64,000 bases of DNA from Mycobacterium sp. SMC-4 (lineage in GTDB: Bacteria; Actinomycetota; Actinomycetes; Mycobacteriales; Mycobacteriaceae): contig NZ_CP079869.1 of the NCBI RefSeq assembly GCF_025263265.1, positions 744,001-808,000 on the forward strand, given 5' to 3'. Made by a program: the position numbers and the translations under genes. The notes under the pieces are model-generated. The model had not been told where the DNA came from. It did not search any database and was given only the letters and a program-made list of their open reading frames with translations. Shown here piece after piece: positions 28,116 to 36,374 of the stretch; the stretch's first letter is position 1, and every line of letters starts with the position of its first letter.

Positions 28116-28445
28116 ATGGGCAAACTCGTCCGTGACAAGATTCCCGACCTCATCCGGGCGTCAGGCCGTACCCCGCAGGTTTCCACCCTGTCACCGAGCG
28201 CCTATCGCGAAGCCCTGATGGACAAGCTCCAAGAGGAGGCATCCGAGCTCCAAGCTGCGCAAACGCGGGAGGCGGTCGTCGAGGAGGCTGCCGACGTTCT
28301 GGAGGTCCTCGCCGCGATCGCCGCCGAACACGGCGTGACGCTCGATACCATCGGCGAAGTCGCACGAATCAAGCGGGAAAAGCGGGGAGGCTTTGCCATG
28401 CGGCTGTGGCTCGATTCCGTCGATCCAGCATTGGGGGAGCTGTGA
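28116..28445 (+). CDS. MazG-like nucleoside triphosphate pyrophosphohydrolase
   Basis: 109 aa. The sequence GKLVRDKIPDLI, KLQEEASELQ, EEAADVLEVLAAIAAEHG shows the ExxE...ExxD metal-binding pattern of all-alpha NTP pyrophosphohydrolases (phosphoribosyl-ATP pyrophosphatase-like/MazG-like). The ATG at 28116 is supported by AGGGGGG five bases upstream; an ATG at 28095 would add seven residues. Its stop overlaps the next gene's GTG by 4 bases. Free-standing members of this family accompany several phage-defence loci, where nucleotide hydrolysis has been proposed to restrict phage or control toxins; here that is inference from context. Confidence 0.85.
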   Translation: MGKLVRDKIPDLIRASGRTPQVSTLSPSAYREALMDKLQEEASELQAAQTREAVVEEAADVLEVLAAIAAEHGVTLDTIGEVARIKREKRGGFAMRLWLDSVDPALGEL

Positions 28446-30916
28446 CGACGTCGCATACGGACGACCAATCCGGTGGGACGGCTCCGGACGCCCGGCTGAA
28501 GGACTATGTCCTGGCGCGCGCAGACGAGGACACCGACCTCAGCGAGGAGGCCCGGCTGGTCGTTCTGGCGGCTATGGAGGGGGCCGACGACCTGGCCGAG
28601 GTCCTTGGCGACGAAATCACGCGGTCCGAACTCGTCACAGCGCTGACTACGCCGGGCAACACCGCCGCCGAGCCGGTGGGTGCTTACCTCACCTCGATCA
28701 GCGTCGCCGGATTCCGCGGGATAGGTCCCCAGACGACGCTGCCTCTCCGGCCGGGACCAGGCTTGACGGTCGTCGCCGGACGGAACGGGTCGGGCAAGTC
28801 GACACTGGCCGAGGGGCTGGAGCTCGCCCTGACCGGCACCAATTCCCGATGGAGGAACAAGCCCGCGATCTGGTCGCAGGATTGGCGCAACCTCCACGCC
28901 GGCGATACGGCGAAGATCCGCGTCGGTCTGGCCGAGGAGGGCGCCGGCACCACGGTCATCGGCGTCGACTGGTCTGCCGGTGACGTAGCCGTGGACGAGT
29001 GCACCAGGTGGGTGCAGCGCACCGGTAAGAAGCAGGAGCCTATTGCCACGTTGGGCTGGGAAACCGCCCTTGAGATGTACCGCCCCCTGCTGAGCTATGA
29101 CGAGCTCAGCGGGATTCTTGAAGGCACCCCCAGCGCGTTCTACGACCAGCTCTACAAGCTACTGGGGCTCGAACAACTCAACGAGGCGATCACCCGCCTC
29201 GACGGTGAGGTCAAACAGCTGCGGCAACCTGCGTACGAGGCCCGTAAAGCGCGCGACGCGCTGAGGCCGAAGCTGGAGTCCCTCGATGATCCGCGTGCTG
29301 CCACGGCCCTGTCGCAGCTCAAGAAGACCAAACCCGACCTCGACGCCGTGCGGCCCCTGATCACCGACGGCACGAACAACGCTGTCCCGCAGGCGTGGGT
29401 GCGCGCCGAGCGCCTGAGCACGCCAGAGTCCGGGGACATGAGACTCAGGTGCGAGGCGCTGCGCTCCGCCGCCGAGAGCGAGCGCCAGGAGATGCAGCGG
29501 TCGGATGCCCTCGCCGCTGAGCGGGCCAAGCTGTTGGAGATGGGGCTCGACTTCCATAAGCACTTCGGTGACCAGAAATGCCCGGTGTGCGGGTCCGGGA
29601 CACTCGACGACACCTGGGCGGTCGCGGCGCGCGCCGCACTCGAGCAGGAGCAGGAAGCAGCGCGATCGCTGACCGCCGCGCGGGCGGCTACCGCGCAGGC
29701 CCGCTCGGCGGTACTCGCCGCGCTGCGCGACGTCGCCGCCCCACCCCCGGCCGACCCGGACCTGACGACACTCGCAGACGCCCGCGCTGCATACGACGCA
29801 TTCGTGAAGGTGCCTGCTGACGGTGAGGCTGGTCTCGCCGAGCATATATCGGACAGTCTCGGTCCCCTGCAAGACGCGTATGCCCATCTCCGCGCCGAGG
29901 CTGCCCAACTGATCCAGGAACGTGCCGACGCTTGGGGAGCGGTCGCCGTGGAGTTGGCCGAGTGGGTCGGGAGGGCCGAAAAGGCAGCCGAGGCGGCGCC
30001 TAAATTGAAGATGGCTGACGAGGCGATCAAGTGGCTCCATCGGAATGCCGGGGAGTTGCGCAATGAACGCATCGCCCCGCTGGCGGGGGAGGCCAAACGC
30101 ATCTGGGGTGCGCTGCGGCAGGAGAGCAACGTCGATCTGGGCGAGATCCGGCTAGAAGGTCAAAACACCTCCCGCCGAGTGGTTCTCAAAGCCGAAGTCG
30201 ACGGCTCCGATACCGACGCGTTCGGCGTGATGAGTCAGGGCGAGTTGCAGGCGCTGTCTCTGGCGATCTTCATCCCGCGCGCGACCTCGCCATCGAGTCC
30301 CTTCAGATTCCTGGTCCTCGACGACCCTATCCAAGCCATGGATCCGTCGAAGATCGATGGCTTCCTCGAGGTCCTGGTCCGTCTTGCTGAGACCCGGCAG
30401 GTGATCGTCTTCACCCACGACGACCGGTTGCCTTCCGCCACTCGCTCCACCCGGGCGCCGGCGCACATCATCGAGATTGTTCGAGGGCCGAACTCCGTGG
30501 TCTCCGTTGTTGAATCGACCCGTCCTGCCGACCGACTGCTGGATGACGCCTACGCCATCGCCGTCGATGACGCGGTTCCGGCCGACGTCAAGAAAAAGGC
30601 GGTCCCGATGCTGTGCCGTGAGGCGCTGGAAGTCGTTGCCTGGGACGTATTTTCGGCACGACATTTTTCCACCGGGCACTCACGTGCTGATACCGAACAG
30701 GTGTGGGACGCGGCGACCACGACGCGTCAGCGCGTTGGCTTGGCGGTGGATCCGTCCAACGAGTCGGCGATCGACAGGTGGTTGTCCGGCGGTTCGGCCC
30801 GGCGCGCGACGATGACCGCTGTGACCAAAGGCGCACACCGCGGCGTAGACGACTATCTGGACGTCGTCAGGTGTGCCCGCCTGGCGACCGCGGACCTTGC
30901 GAAGCTGACGTCGTGA
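28442..30916 (+). CDS. Rad50/RloC-like ABC ATPase with zinc hook
   Basis: About 824 aa from a GTG overlapping the previous stop. Walker A GRNGSGKST lies near residue 113 behind an N-terminal extension of about 80 residues; coiled coil flanks a zinc-hook CPVCGSG near 379; the ABC signature MSQGELQALSLA is near 597; Walker B FLVLDDPIQAMD near 623 and a His switch FTHDD follow. After the ATPase core is a tail of about 130 residues starting ADRLLDDAYA (near 696) that resembles the protein encoded by the next gene. The architecture recalls RloC (ATPase, zinc hook, C-terminal RNase), but I see no certain anticodon-nuclease motif. Confidence 0.82.
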   Translation: MTTSHTDDQSGGTAPDARLKDYVLARADEDTDLSEEARLVVLAAMEGADDLAEVLGDEITRSELVTALTTPGNTAAEPVGAYLTSISVAGFRGIGPQTTLPLRPGPGLTVVAGRNGSGKSTLAEGLELALTGTNSRWRNKPAIWSQDWRNLHAGDTAKIRVGLAEEGAGTTVIGVDWSAGDVAVDECTRWVQRTGKKQEPIATLGWETALEMYRPLLSYDELSGILEGTPSAFYDQLYKLLGLEQLNEAITRLDGEVKQLRQPAYEARKARDALRPKLESLDDPRAATALSQLKKTKPDLDAVRPLITDGTNNAVPQAWVRAERLSTPESGDMRLRCEALRSAAESERQEMQRSDALAAERAKLLEMGLDFHKHFGDQKCPVCGSGTLDDTWAVAARAALEQEQEAARSLTAARAATAQARSAVLAALRDVAAPPPADPDLTTLADARAAYDAFVKVPADGEAGLAEHISDSLGPLQDAYAHLRAEAAQLIQERADAWGAVAVELAEWVGRAEKAAEAAPKLKMADEAIKWLHRNAGELRNERIAPLAGEAKRIWGALRQESNVDLGEIRLEGQNTSRRVVLKAEVDGSDTDAFGVMSQGELQALSLAIFIPRATSPSSPFRFLVLDDPIQAMDPSKIDGFLEVLVRLAETRQVIVFTHDDRLPSATRSTRAPAHIIEIVRGPNSVVSVVESTRPADRLLDDAYAIAVDDAVPADVKKKAVPMLCREALEVVAWDVFSARHFSTGHSRADTEQVWDAATTTRQRVGLAVDPSNESAIDRWLSGGSARRATMTAVTKGAHRGVDDYLDVVRCARLATADLAKLTS

Positions 30917-31302
30917 CCGGGCGTCTCTCCTTGCTCGACCACGCTGACCGATTGCTGGACGGTGCCTACGGTTTGGAGGCACGGGGGCCGCGGATAGCGG
31001 CGCTGCTGGCGCGTTCTGTGCTCGAGGAGTGGCTGGACGAACAGAATGCATCCTGGTCGGAAGAAGCATCGGGGTACCCCACCACACGGTCCAAACTCAT
31101 AGCGCTGGAAACGCTTCGCGGCCGACAGCTGGCGGACCGCGCTAAACGCGTATGGCACGGGCTGAGTCGCGCCGTGCATCGGCATGCCTACGAGCTGCAG
31201 CCCTCCGTTGCGGAGGTGAGGTACCTGATCGGCGCGGTGCGGGACCTCGAATCGCGAACGAATCCTCAAGCGGATGGCGAACCGGAGCCGTGCATTTGCT
31301 AG
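30913..31302 (+). CDS. Small HEPN-like protein, partner of the zinc-hook ATPase
   Basis: 129 aa, starting at GTG overlapping the ATPase stop (GTGA). It opens with LSLLDHADRLLDGAYG, close to the ADRLLDDAYA of the ATPase tail, and near its end has SRAVHRHAYEL, an R-x4-H arrangement as in HEPN ribonucleases, followed by VAEVRYLIGAVRDL. The ATPase tail has KGAHRGVDDYLDVVRCARLATADL in the same relative place. I therefore suggest the two are paralogous HEPN-type domains, perhaps pairing with each other. No database search was possible; an all-helical protein of unknown role is the fallback. Confidence 0.6.
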   Translation: MTGRLSLLDHADRLLDGAYGLEARGPRIAALLARSVLEEWLDEQNASWSEEASGYPTTRSKLIALETLRGRQLADRAKRVWHGLSRAVHRHAYELQPSVAEVRYLIGAVRDLESRTNPQADGEPEPCIC

Positions 31303-31906
31303 CACCTCACACATTCTCTGGCGAGATGTGTACGACTTGAGGCAGGCTTTGTTCGTGGGACTGCACACTTGGTGGCTCGACGATCCAGCGCAGCGTTACT
31401 GGATGGAGATTACTCATCGCCCAGACGAAGACATCGGTACCAATCTCTGGTGTCCTGTGAGAGACGTTTGGTCCGATCAACTTGCTTCTTGGGTTCGGCC
31501 TGGTGATCAGGTGTTGCATTGGAAGGCGTGGGAAGCCGACCGCGAGCCATCCCTCGTCGGTTGGTCGAAGGCCATGCAGGAGCCAAGAGTAATCGCCGAC
31601 GACCACGACTACTACGACGACGGCGACTATTATGACGATGACTCTGATTCGTCGCCTGATACTTGGTTCGTAGTCCTCGACGGTCTGAGACGTTTCCGTA
31701 GACCAGTTTCTTCATCGTCGTTGTTGGCTGAAATTGATCAGTTGATGGACGTGAAAGCGGCGCTCGAAGATGCCTACGGAAAACCGATTTACTTTCCGTT
31801 CATTCGTTATAGGCGAAGGGAACTCCGTGCCCAGCAGGGATACCTGACCAAGTTTCCCGCTGAGCTGTTCGAGGTCATTCCTGGAATCCGCAGCGCTAGT
31901 AGATAG
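31274..31906 (+). CDS. EVE/PUA-like domain protein
   Basis: About 210 aa. The pattern TWWLDDPAQRYWMEITHR, SWVRPGDQVLHW, VGWSKA, WFVVLDGLRRF, then PIYFPFIRYRRRELRAQQGYLTKFPAELFEVIP is the layout of EVE/ASCH-type PUA folds found near restriction enzymes, which bind modified bases or RNA. A very acidic linker (near residues 105-128, alternating Tyr and Asp) splits the domain. The start is uncertain: the ATG at 31274 overlaps the preceding gene by 29 bases. Codon use is visibly less GC-rich than in the flanking genes, suggesting recent acquisition. It is probably the recognition module of the upstream system. Confidence 0.62.
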   Translation: MANRSRAFASTSHILWRDVYDLRQALFVGLHTWWLDDPAQRYWMEITHRPDEDIGTNLWCPVRDVWSDQLASWVRPGDQVLHWKAWEADREPSLVGWSKAMQEPRVIADDHDYYDDGDYYDDDSDSSPDTWFVVLDGLRRFRRPVSSSSLLAEIDQLMDVKAALEDAYGKPIYFPFIRYRRRELRAQQGYLTKFPAELFEVIPGIRSASR

Positions 31907-32099
31907 AGCGGGTAAATGAAGCCAGCTCTGCTCCGCCGGATGATCGCGGAGAGGCGCATTTCTGAACTAACAGGCGGCTCAGCGAGCACGCGGTGAACCC
32001 GCATTGGTTCCTGCAGTGCACAAGATGCGTCAGACTCTCCTCGACCTGAGCGACGCGTGTCAGCCCGCCGGATAACTGAATCGATTTTAAGTCGACTGC

Positions 32100-32291
32100 C
32101 TAGCCTTTTCGAAGACCGACTACCGGAGCAAAGCGGTCCAGTGCCTCTCTGAAAGCCGCGTTCGGCCGAGCACGCGGAAGAACCCGCAGTATCGCGTCGA
32201 TTGCTTCATCCGCGCCCACCCCTCGAAGGCGCGCCCCGTACAGTGCCGCGACCGATGGTGTCCGGCTTTGGGCTTCGACGCAGTGCAGCAG
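32100..32291 (-). pseudogene. Out-of-frame phosphatase tail of the ADP-ribosylglycohydrolase
   Basis: In the frame that ends with TAG at 32102-32100, the strand reads LLHCVEAQSRTPSVAALYG followed by ADEAIDAILRVLP and NAAFREAL. HCVEAQSR is a C-x5-R signature of dual-specificity/tyrosine phosphatase-like domains. It is not in frame with the gene upstream: the frame changes between NPHLD and LLHC, and compared with what I recall of family members roughly 20 residues are missing there, so a small deletion with frameshift is likely. Confidence 0.6.
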
Positions 32292-33493
32292 TCCAGATGC
32301 GGGTTCTCGTCGGCTCCGTCGCGGTCGATCAGCCGCACCTCGACGTGGGGAACACCGCGGGGGACATCGTCGTCACCGATCCGGCACAGCGACACCACCG
32401 CGTCGACGTCGCCAGGCAGATCCCGCAGCGCACCGACCCCACCCAGCAGTACCCCGTCGTCGTAAGGATGTCGTGCGAGCGCATCGATGCGGTAGCCGCG
32501 GTAGCTGGGATCGAACCGCTCCGGCCGACCCCCGCGCGCAATCGCACCGGCCAGCTTCACCAGTCCGCGCGCAGTACCCCCGGGCCAGCCGTGCAAGAGC
32601 GTGCGCCACTCCAGCGGAACTGCTGACGCTCCGTGGACGGCACCGAGCAGGCCGCCGGCGATCGCCGCGACCGTGTCGGTGTCGAACCCCGCCCGCACCG
32701 CGGAATCAAGAGCCAAGCGCAGGTGGTCGGCCCGGAACACGCCGCTAGCCGGATCATCGGTGGGGACGGGTGTCGTCACGATCGCCGACCAGGCCGCCTG
32801 CAGCGCCGCCACCACCCAGCCGTTGTTCGGAAAGTCGACCGGCCTCGACCGCTCGGCGACATCCAATCGCGCCGACCACAGCTCGCGACGCTGAGAGTCC
32901 AGATGCCGCAGGCCGACTCGCACATCGAGCTCGCCCGTGAGCACGCTGTGACGAATAGCGCTGCACCACAACACACAGGCGTCGCCAGCATCGGGGTCGA
33001 AGTGCGTCAGCTCGCTGATCGCGCGAGCAGCCTCCACCATGGCATCCGCATCGTCGAGGTAGGCCAGAGCGACAGGCGCGGTACGCATCAGCGATCCGTT
33101 GCCCGCCGTGCGTCCGGTCCGCCGGTGCAGGTCCTCGGACATGGCTCGTGCGCGCTTCGCCGTGATCGTCGTGCCGATCGCCGCTGTCCGCAGTACCGAA
33201 CTCGTTTGAATACCGATGTCCTTGGTGTCGCGCGACCACTGCAGCCACCTGCTGACGATGTCGTCCTGGGCGGCTTCGTCGCGCAGGTCCGCACCCGTCG
33301 CTGCGACCTCCGCGATGGCGACCGCCATCGCAGTGTCGTCGGTCCACTCGCCCGGCTGCCACACGCCACCCCCGACCATCGCGACGTCGAGCTCGGGCCC
33401 GCGCGGCGGCTGGAACTCGTACGGGGCCCCTAGCGCGTCCCCTGCTGCCGTCGTCAGCAGCACCCCTTCGATTCGATCCTTTTGTGCTGTCAT
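32120..33493 (-). CDS. ADP-ribosylglycohydrolase (DraG/ARH type) with frameshifted C-terminus
   Basis: From ATG 33493 the protein starts DRIEGVLLTTAAGDALGAPYEF, has EWTDDTAMAVAIAE and, later, AIAGGLLGAVHGASAVP, the metal-binding motifs of ADP-ribosylglycohydrolases, which remove ADP-ribose from proteins or small molecules. After the hydrolase core (to about residue 310) it begins a second domain (DGVLLGGVGALRDLPGDVDAVVSLCRIG), a phosphatase-like module, that breaks off at NPHLD; the last 60 residues are an out-of-frame read. The catalytic glycohydrolase part looks complete. It is divergent from an NrtR-like regulator with a palindrome between. Confidence 0.85.
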   Translation of the reverse strand: MTAQKDRIEGVLLTTAAGDALGAPYEFQPPRGPELDVAMVGGGVWQPGEWTDDTAMAVAIAEVAATGADLRDEAAQDDIVSRWLQWSRDTKDIGIQTSSVLRTAAIGTTITAKRARAMSEDLHRRTGRTAGNGSLMRTAPVALAYLDDADAMVEAARAISELTHFDPDAGDACVLWCSAIRHSVLTGELDVRVGLRHLDSQRRELWSARLDVAERSRPVDFPNNGWVVAALQAAWSAIVTTPVPTDDPASGVFRADHLRLALDSAVRAGFDTDTVAAIAGGLLGAVHGASAVPLEWRTLLHGWPGGTARGLVKLAGAIARGGRPERFDPSYRGYRIDALARHPYDDGVLLGGVGALRDLPGDVDAVVSLCRIGDDDVPRGVPHVEVRLIDRDGADENPHLDCCTASKPKAGHHRSRHCTGRAFEGWARMKQSTRYCGFFRVLGRTRLSERHWTALLR

Positions 33494-33515
33494 CCCGACC
33501 CCCTCTCGAAAACAA

Positions 33516-33535
33516 TTAGAGCAGATATGCGCTAA
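33516..33535. promoter_or_regulatory. Likely NrtR-type operator between divergent genes
   Basis: TTAGAGCAGATATGCGCTAA is a 20-bp palindrome with one mismatch (TTAGAGCA / TGCGCTAA around GATA). It lies 22 bases before the glycohydrolase start and 25 bases before the Nudix regulator start, an ideal place to control both. NrtR-family regulators bind palindromes of about this size and release DNA on binding ADP-ribose or related compounds. Confidence 0.65.
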
Positions 33536-33560
33536 ATATGTCAAGGTAGGCTGATCCACC

Positions 33561-34217
33561 ATGGACAAGGCGGGTTACCGGGACAGCAGCGGGCGGTCGC
33601 TCGACGACTATCCGCGGCCATCGGTCGCCGTGGACACCGCCGTGTTCACCCTCGACGAGGACGAAGGTCTCCTCGTTCTGCAGGTCCGCCGCGCGGCGGG
33701 CAGGGGCTGGGCGCTACCCGGCACCTTTCTGCACGAAGGCGAGACCCTGGCCGACGCCGTCGACCGGTCTCTGAGGGTGAAAGCCAATGTCAGCGGCCTG
33801 CATCCGCGCCAGCTCCACGTCTTCGACGACCCATCCCGCGACGACCGCGGCTGGGTCCTGTCCGTGGCACACCTCGACGTCGTCCGGCCCGACCTCTTGC
33901 AGTCGCGCATTCCGGACACCACGCGCCTCGTGCCGGTGCACTCCCCGGGCCGGCTCATCTACGACCACGCCGACATCATCGCCCGCGCGGTCGATCACCT
34001 CCGTGTCCAATACACCGACAAGCCAGACCCTTACGGGCTGCTCGGTGACCACTTCACCATCCGCGAGTTGAGGTTCGCGCATGAACAGGTCGCCGGGCGG
34101 CCTCTGCAGCGGGACTGGTTTCGCCGCGTCATGGAACCCCAACTGATCGCGACGGGCACCATCGCCAGTCGAGGACGCGGCCGTCCTGCCGAACTGTTCC
34201 GACGCCCCGCCGATTGA
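33561..34217 (+). CDS. NrtR-like Nudix-domain transcriptional regulator
   Basis: 218 aa. The N-terminal half is a Nudix fold (SVAVDTAVFTLDEDEGLLVLQVRR, WALPGTFLHEGETLADAVDRSL). The Nudix box is degenerate: where REUxEExGU is expected it reads DRSLRVKANVSG, so hydrolysis is unlikely. The C-terminal half (HFTIRELRFAHEQVAGRPLQRDWFRRVM, then GRGRPAELF) matches the winged helix of NrtR regulators. It is divergent from the ADP-ribosylglycohydrolase, whose product, ADP-ribose, is the sort of ligand NrtR proteins sense. A feedback circuit is inferred. Confidence 0.85.
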   Translation: MDKAGYRDSSGRSLDDYPRPSVAVDTAVFTLDEDEGLLVLQVRRAAGRGWALPGTFLHEGETLADAVDRSLRVKANVSGLHPRQLHVFDDPSRDDRGWVLSVAHLDVVRPDLLQSRIPDTTRLVPVHSPGRLIYDHADIIARAVDHLRVQYTDKPDPYGLLGDHFTIRELRFAHEQVAGRPLQRDWFRRVMEPQLIATGTIASRGRGRPAELFRRPAD

Positions 34218-34796
34218 TCACTCGCGGCTGGCCAGGCGAGCGAAAGCGTCGCGCGATGCATCCCGGCCTGGCGGGTGCACTTTCTGCCACTCGCGCAGCG
34301 GAACATCGGCCAGCGGATCGAAACTGGCGGCCAGTCGCTGATATTCGTACCGCCGCCACTCACGCAGGCGATCGTCGCCGCGCCTGAACTCTTTGAGGCG
34401 CTCAACTTGCTCTGCCTTGACTTCAGCGTTGGCATTGAGCCGGACGCCGATCCCATTCGCCAGACTGTGCCGCTCGAGCTTCAAGGGCGGAAGATCGCGC
34501 ATAGTGAGGCGAACGGAGTTGCAGTCGGTGCAGGCCAGATGAGCCCACCGCGCTCGGCCACCGGCGGTCCCGCGGAAGCAGATGATGCACAGGTCGTAGT
34601 CGCGGGAGACATCGGCCCACTTGCGGTCCCACTTCACCGGGAAGTCCTCGCAGCGGCACGACTGCCACAGCATTGGACTCGCCGATACCGCGCGGTGCAC
34701 TGGCCCGCGAATGCCGCCGCACGGAATGTGCACCGACAGTTCGAGAAGACGTTGGCGCAGCGCGGCATCGGTTGCACTGAATGAGTGTTCGGTCAT
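34218..34796 (-). CDS. Unknown zinc-ribbon-like protein (192 aa)
   Basis: I do not recognise a family. From ATG 34796 the protein has several cysteines (HIPCGGIRG, SCRCEDF, LCIICFRGTAGG, CTDCNSVR) that could form one or two zinc-binding sites, the C-x2-C pairs resembling an HNH-associated zinc ribbon, followed by a charged helical C-terminus (LKEFRRGDDRLREWRRYEYQRL). A GTG at 34844 would extend it by 16 residues. It is convergent with the NrtR gene and divergent from the metallophosphoesterase. Confidence 0.6.
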   Translation of the reverse strand: MTEHSFSATDAALRQRLLELSVHIPCGGIRGPVHRAVSASPMLWQSCRCEDFPVKWDRKWADVSRDYDLCIICFRGTAGGRARWAHLACTDCNSVRLTMRDLPPLKLERHSLANGIGVRLNANAEVKAEQVERLKEFRRGDDRLREWRRYEYQRLAASFDPLADVPLREWQKVHPPGRDASRDAFARLASRE

Positions 34797-35132
34797 CGTC
34801 TCGCCGTCCTGGCGACGCCACCGTCGGGCGTCCACCGCTTGCACGCTCGCACCGCGTGCCCGCTCTTCCCCTGGGGCACCGTGCGGTGGTATCGCGCGGT
34901 TGCCGGGACGGCGGACCAGGTACCCGAACAGCCGTCCGCTCGTGAGCTGCCACCAGAATAGACGATCGCGCGGACATGTCGGTAGGCCTTGCTACCGTGC
35001 AGTTGTCGGCCCGGTGCGAACGTGGGAGCCGCTTCGCCCCACGGTTTGAGGTCGGACATCCCGGCGCCGCACAGCCGATGTCCCACGCAAGAAGCCACGC
35101 CTTTGAACGAGGCCAACGACGAAGGGGGACAG
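34797..35132. other. Divergent intergenic region without a convincing gene
   Basis: Between the zinc-ribbon-like gene and the metallophosphoesterase. I see no protein-coding frame with a plausible start and family-like sequence. It should contain the two divergent promoters, but I cannot point to clear -10/-35 boxes. Confidence 0.5.
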
Positions 35133-36143
35133 ATGAGGGCACACCTCGACACCGTGGGCTACGACGTCATCGGCGACGTCCACGGTTGCGCCGACGCGCT
35201 GTACGAGCTGCTTGACGCCATGGGCTACCAGCCGACCGGGCGGGGCGGTGCGTACGCGCACCCGGCCCGGACGGCGATCTTCGTCGGCGACCTGATTGAC
35301 ACCGGAGAACAACAGCGGCAAGTCCTCGAGACCGTCAAGGCGATGGTCGACAGTGGCAGCGCGCACATGGTGTTGGGTAACCACGAATTCAATGCGATGG
35401 CTTATGCCGCCGAGTGGCCGGCGGGCTCCGGGAGATACCTGCGCCCGCACGACGACCCGACCAACGAATGGTCGGCGAAGAATGAGCGCCAGCACGCGGC
35501 GTTCATCGAGCAGCTCAGTACCAGGGAACGAAGCAGCTATCTGAACTGGTTCTGGACGCTTCCGCTGTGGCTCGACCTTGGCGGACTCCGCGTAGTGCAC
35601 GCCTGCTGGCACGAGGACTCGATCACCTATCTGCAGGGGGAGCTTGGCGGTAGCCGTTTCACCTCGATCGAGCAGCTGGCGCGCGCCTCCGCGCCGGACG
35701 CTCCCGCGTACCGAGCGGTAGAGACGCTCCTCAAGGGCCCCGAGATCAGCCTGACCGACCATGGCCTGGCGCCGTATCACGACAGAAGCAAGGACCCACG
35801 GGACAAGGCTCGGGTGCAATGGTGGGTCGAAACCGCCAGGACCTTAAGAGAACTGGCTGCGATGACCTCAAAGTTCACCACCGCAGACGGTAACGCGTAT
35901 CCCGCGCTACCCGACATCGAGGTGTCGGCTGAGCACCGCTCGTATGTGTACACCGACACCGTGCCGGTGATCTACGGCCACTACTGGCGGCAGGGCGCAC
36001 CGGAACGTCACGAGGACTGGACCGACTACACAGCGTGTGTCGATTTCAGCGCGGTCAGGGGTGGGGCGCTGACCGCCTATCGCTGGTCGGGGGAGGACCG
36101 CATCCGACCGGAGAACTACTTCGTCGCCGGACAATCTTCCTAG
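35133..36143 (+). CDS. Metallophosphoesterase (PrpA/Pnkp-like calcineurin fold)
   Basis: 336 aa from ATG 35133, with AAGGGGG in front. The calcineurin-type motifs are in order: DVIGDVHGCAD, IFVGDLIDTGE, MVLGNHEFNAM, VVHACWHE and VIYGHYWRQG, which give the two-metal site. The longer C-terminal part and the GNHEFNA form fit the bacterial serine/threonine phosphatase or diadenosine-polyphosphate-hydrolase-like group; the actual substrate cannot be read from sequence. It appears to be a single-gene unit followed by a hairpin terminator. Confidence 0.85.
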   Translation: MRAHLDTVGYDVIGDVHGCADALYELLDAMGYQPTGRGGAYAHPARTAIFVGDLIDTGEQQRQVLETVKAMVDSGSAHMVLGNHEFNAMAYAAEWPAGSGRYLRPHDDPTNEWSAKNERQHAAFIEQLSTRERSSYLNWFWTLPLWLDLGGLRVVHACWHEDSITYLQGELGGSRFTSIEQLARASAPDAPAYRAVETLLKGPEISLTDHGLAPYHDRSKDPRDKARVQWWVETARTLRELAAMTSKFTTADGNAYPALPDIEVSAEHRSYVYTDTVPVIYGHYWRQGAPERHEDWTDYTACVDFSAVRGGALTAYRWSGEDRIRPENYFVAGQSS

Positions 36144-36144
36144 A

Positions 36145-36169
36145 CCGCCCGCGAACTCTGGACGGGCGG
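36145..36169 (+). terminator. Hairpin after the metallophosphoesterase gene
   Basis: A perfect 7-bp GC stem (CCGCCCG / CGGGCGG) with an 11-nt loop begins two bases after the stop codon. There is no U-tract, which is common for mycobacterial terminators. Confidence 0.6.
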
Positions 36170-36374
36170 GATGTCGGCGGGGTTGATAACCATCGATCGT
36201 GACTGACGGGGGGAGGTAGTTGTGGGCATCACCGGTGCCGGGCGCGGGCCCGGAGTTCGTGACCACCTTTCTTCAGCGACTTGGTGATGTCCACATCAGC
36301 GGGCGGCAGCGGGCGAGGCGTACCGCGCTCGGAGCGTCGCAACGGCACGATCGCGGCATGCCCTTGGGATTAGC

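Noticed and set aside
36222..36287. Short frame after a GGGGGGAGG run (GTG start, 21 codons)
   Set aside because: Good ribosome-binding-like sequence, but the product stops at once and has no motif; at best a decayed gene start.
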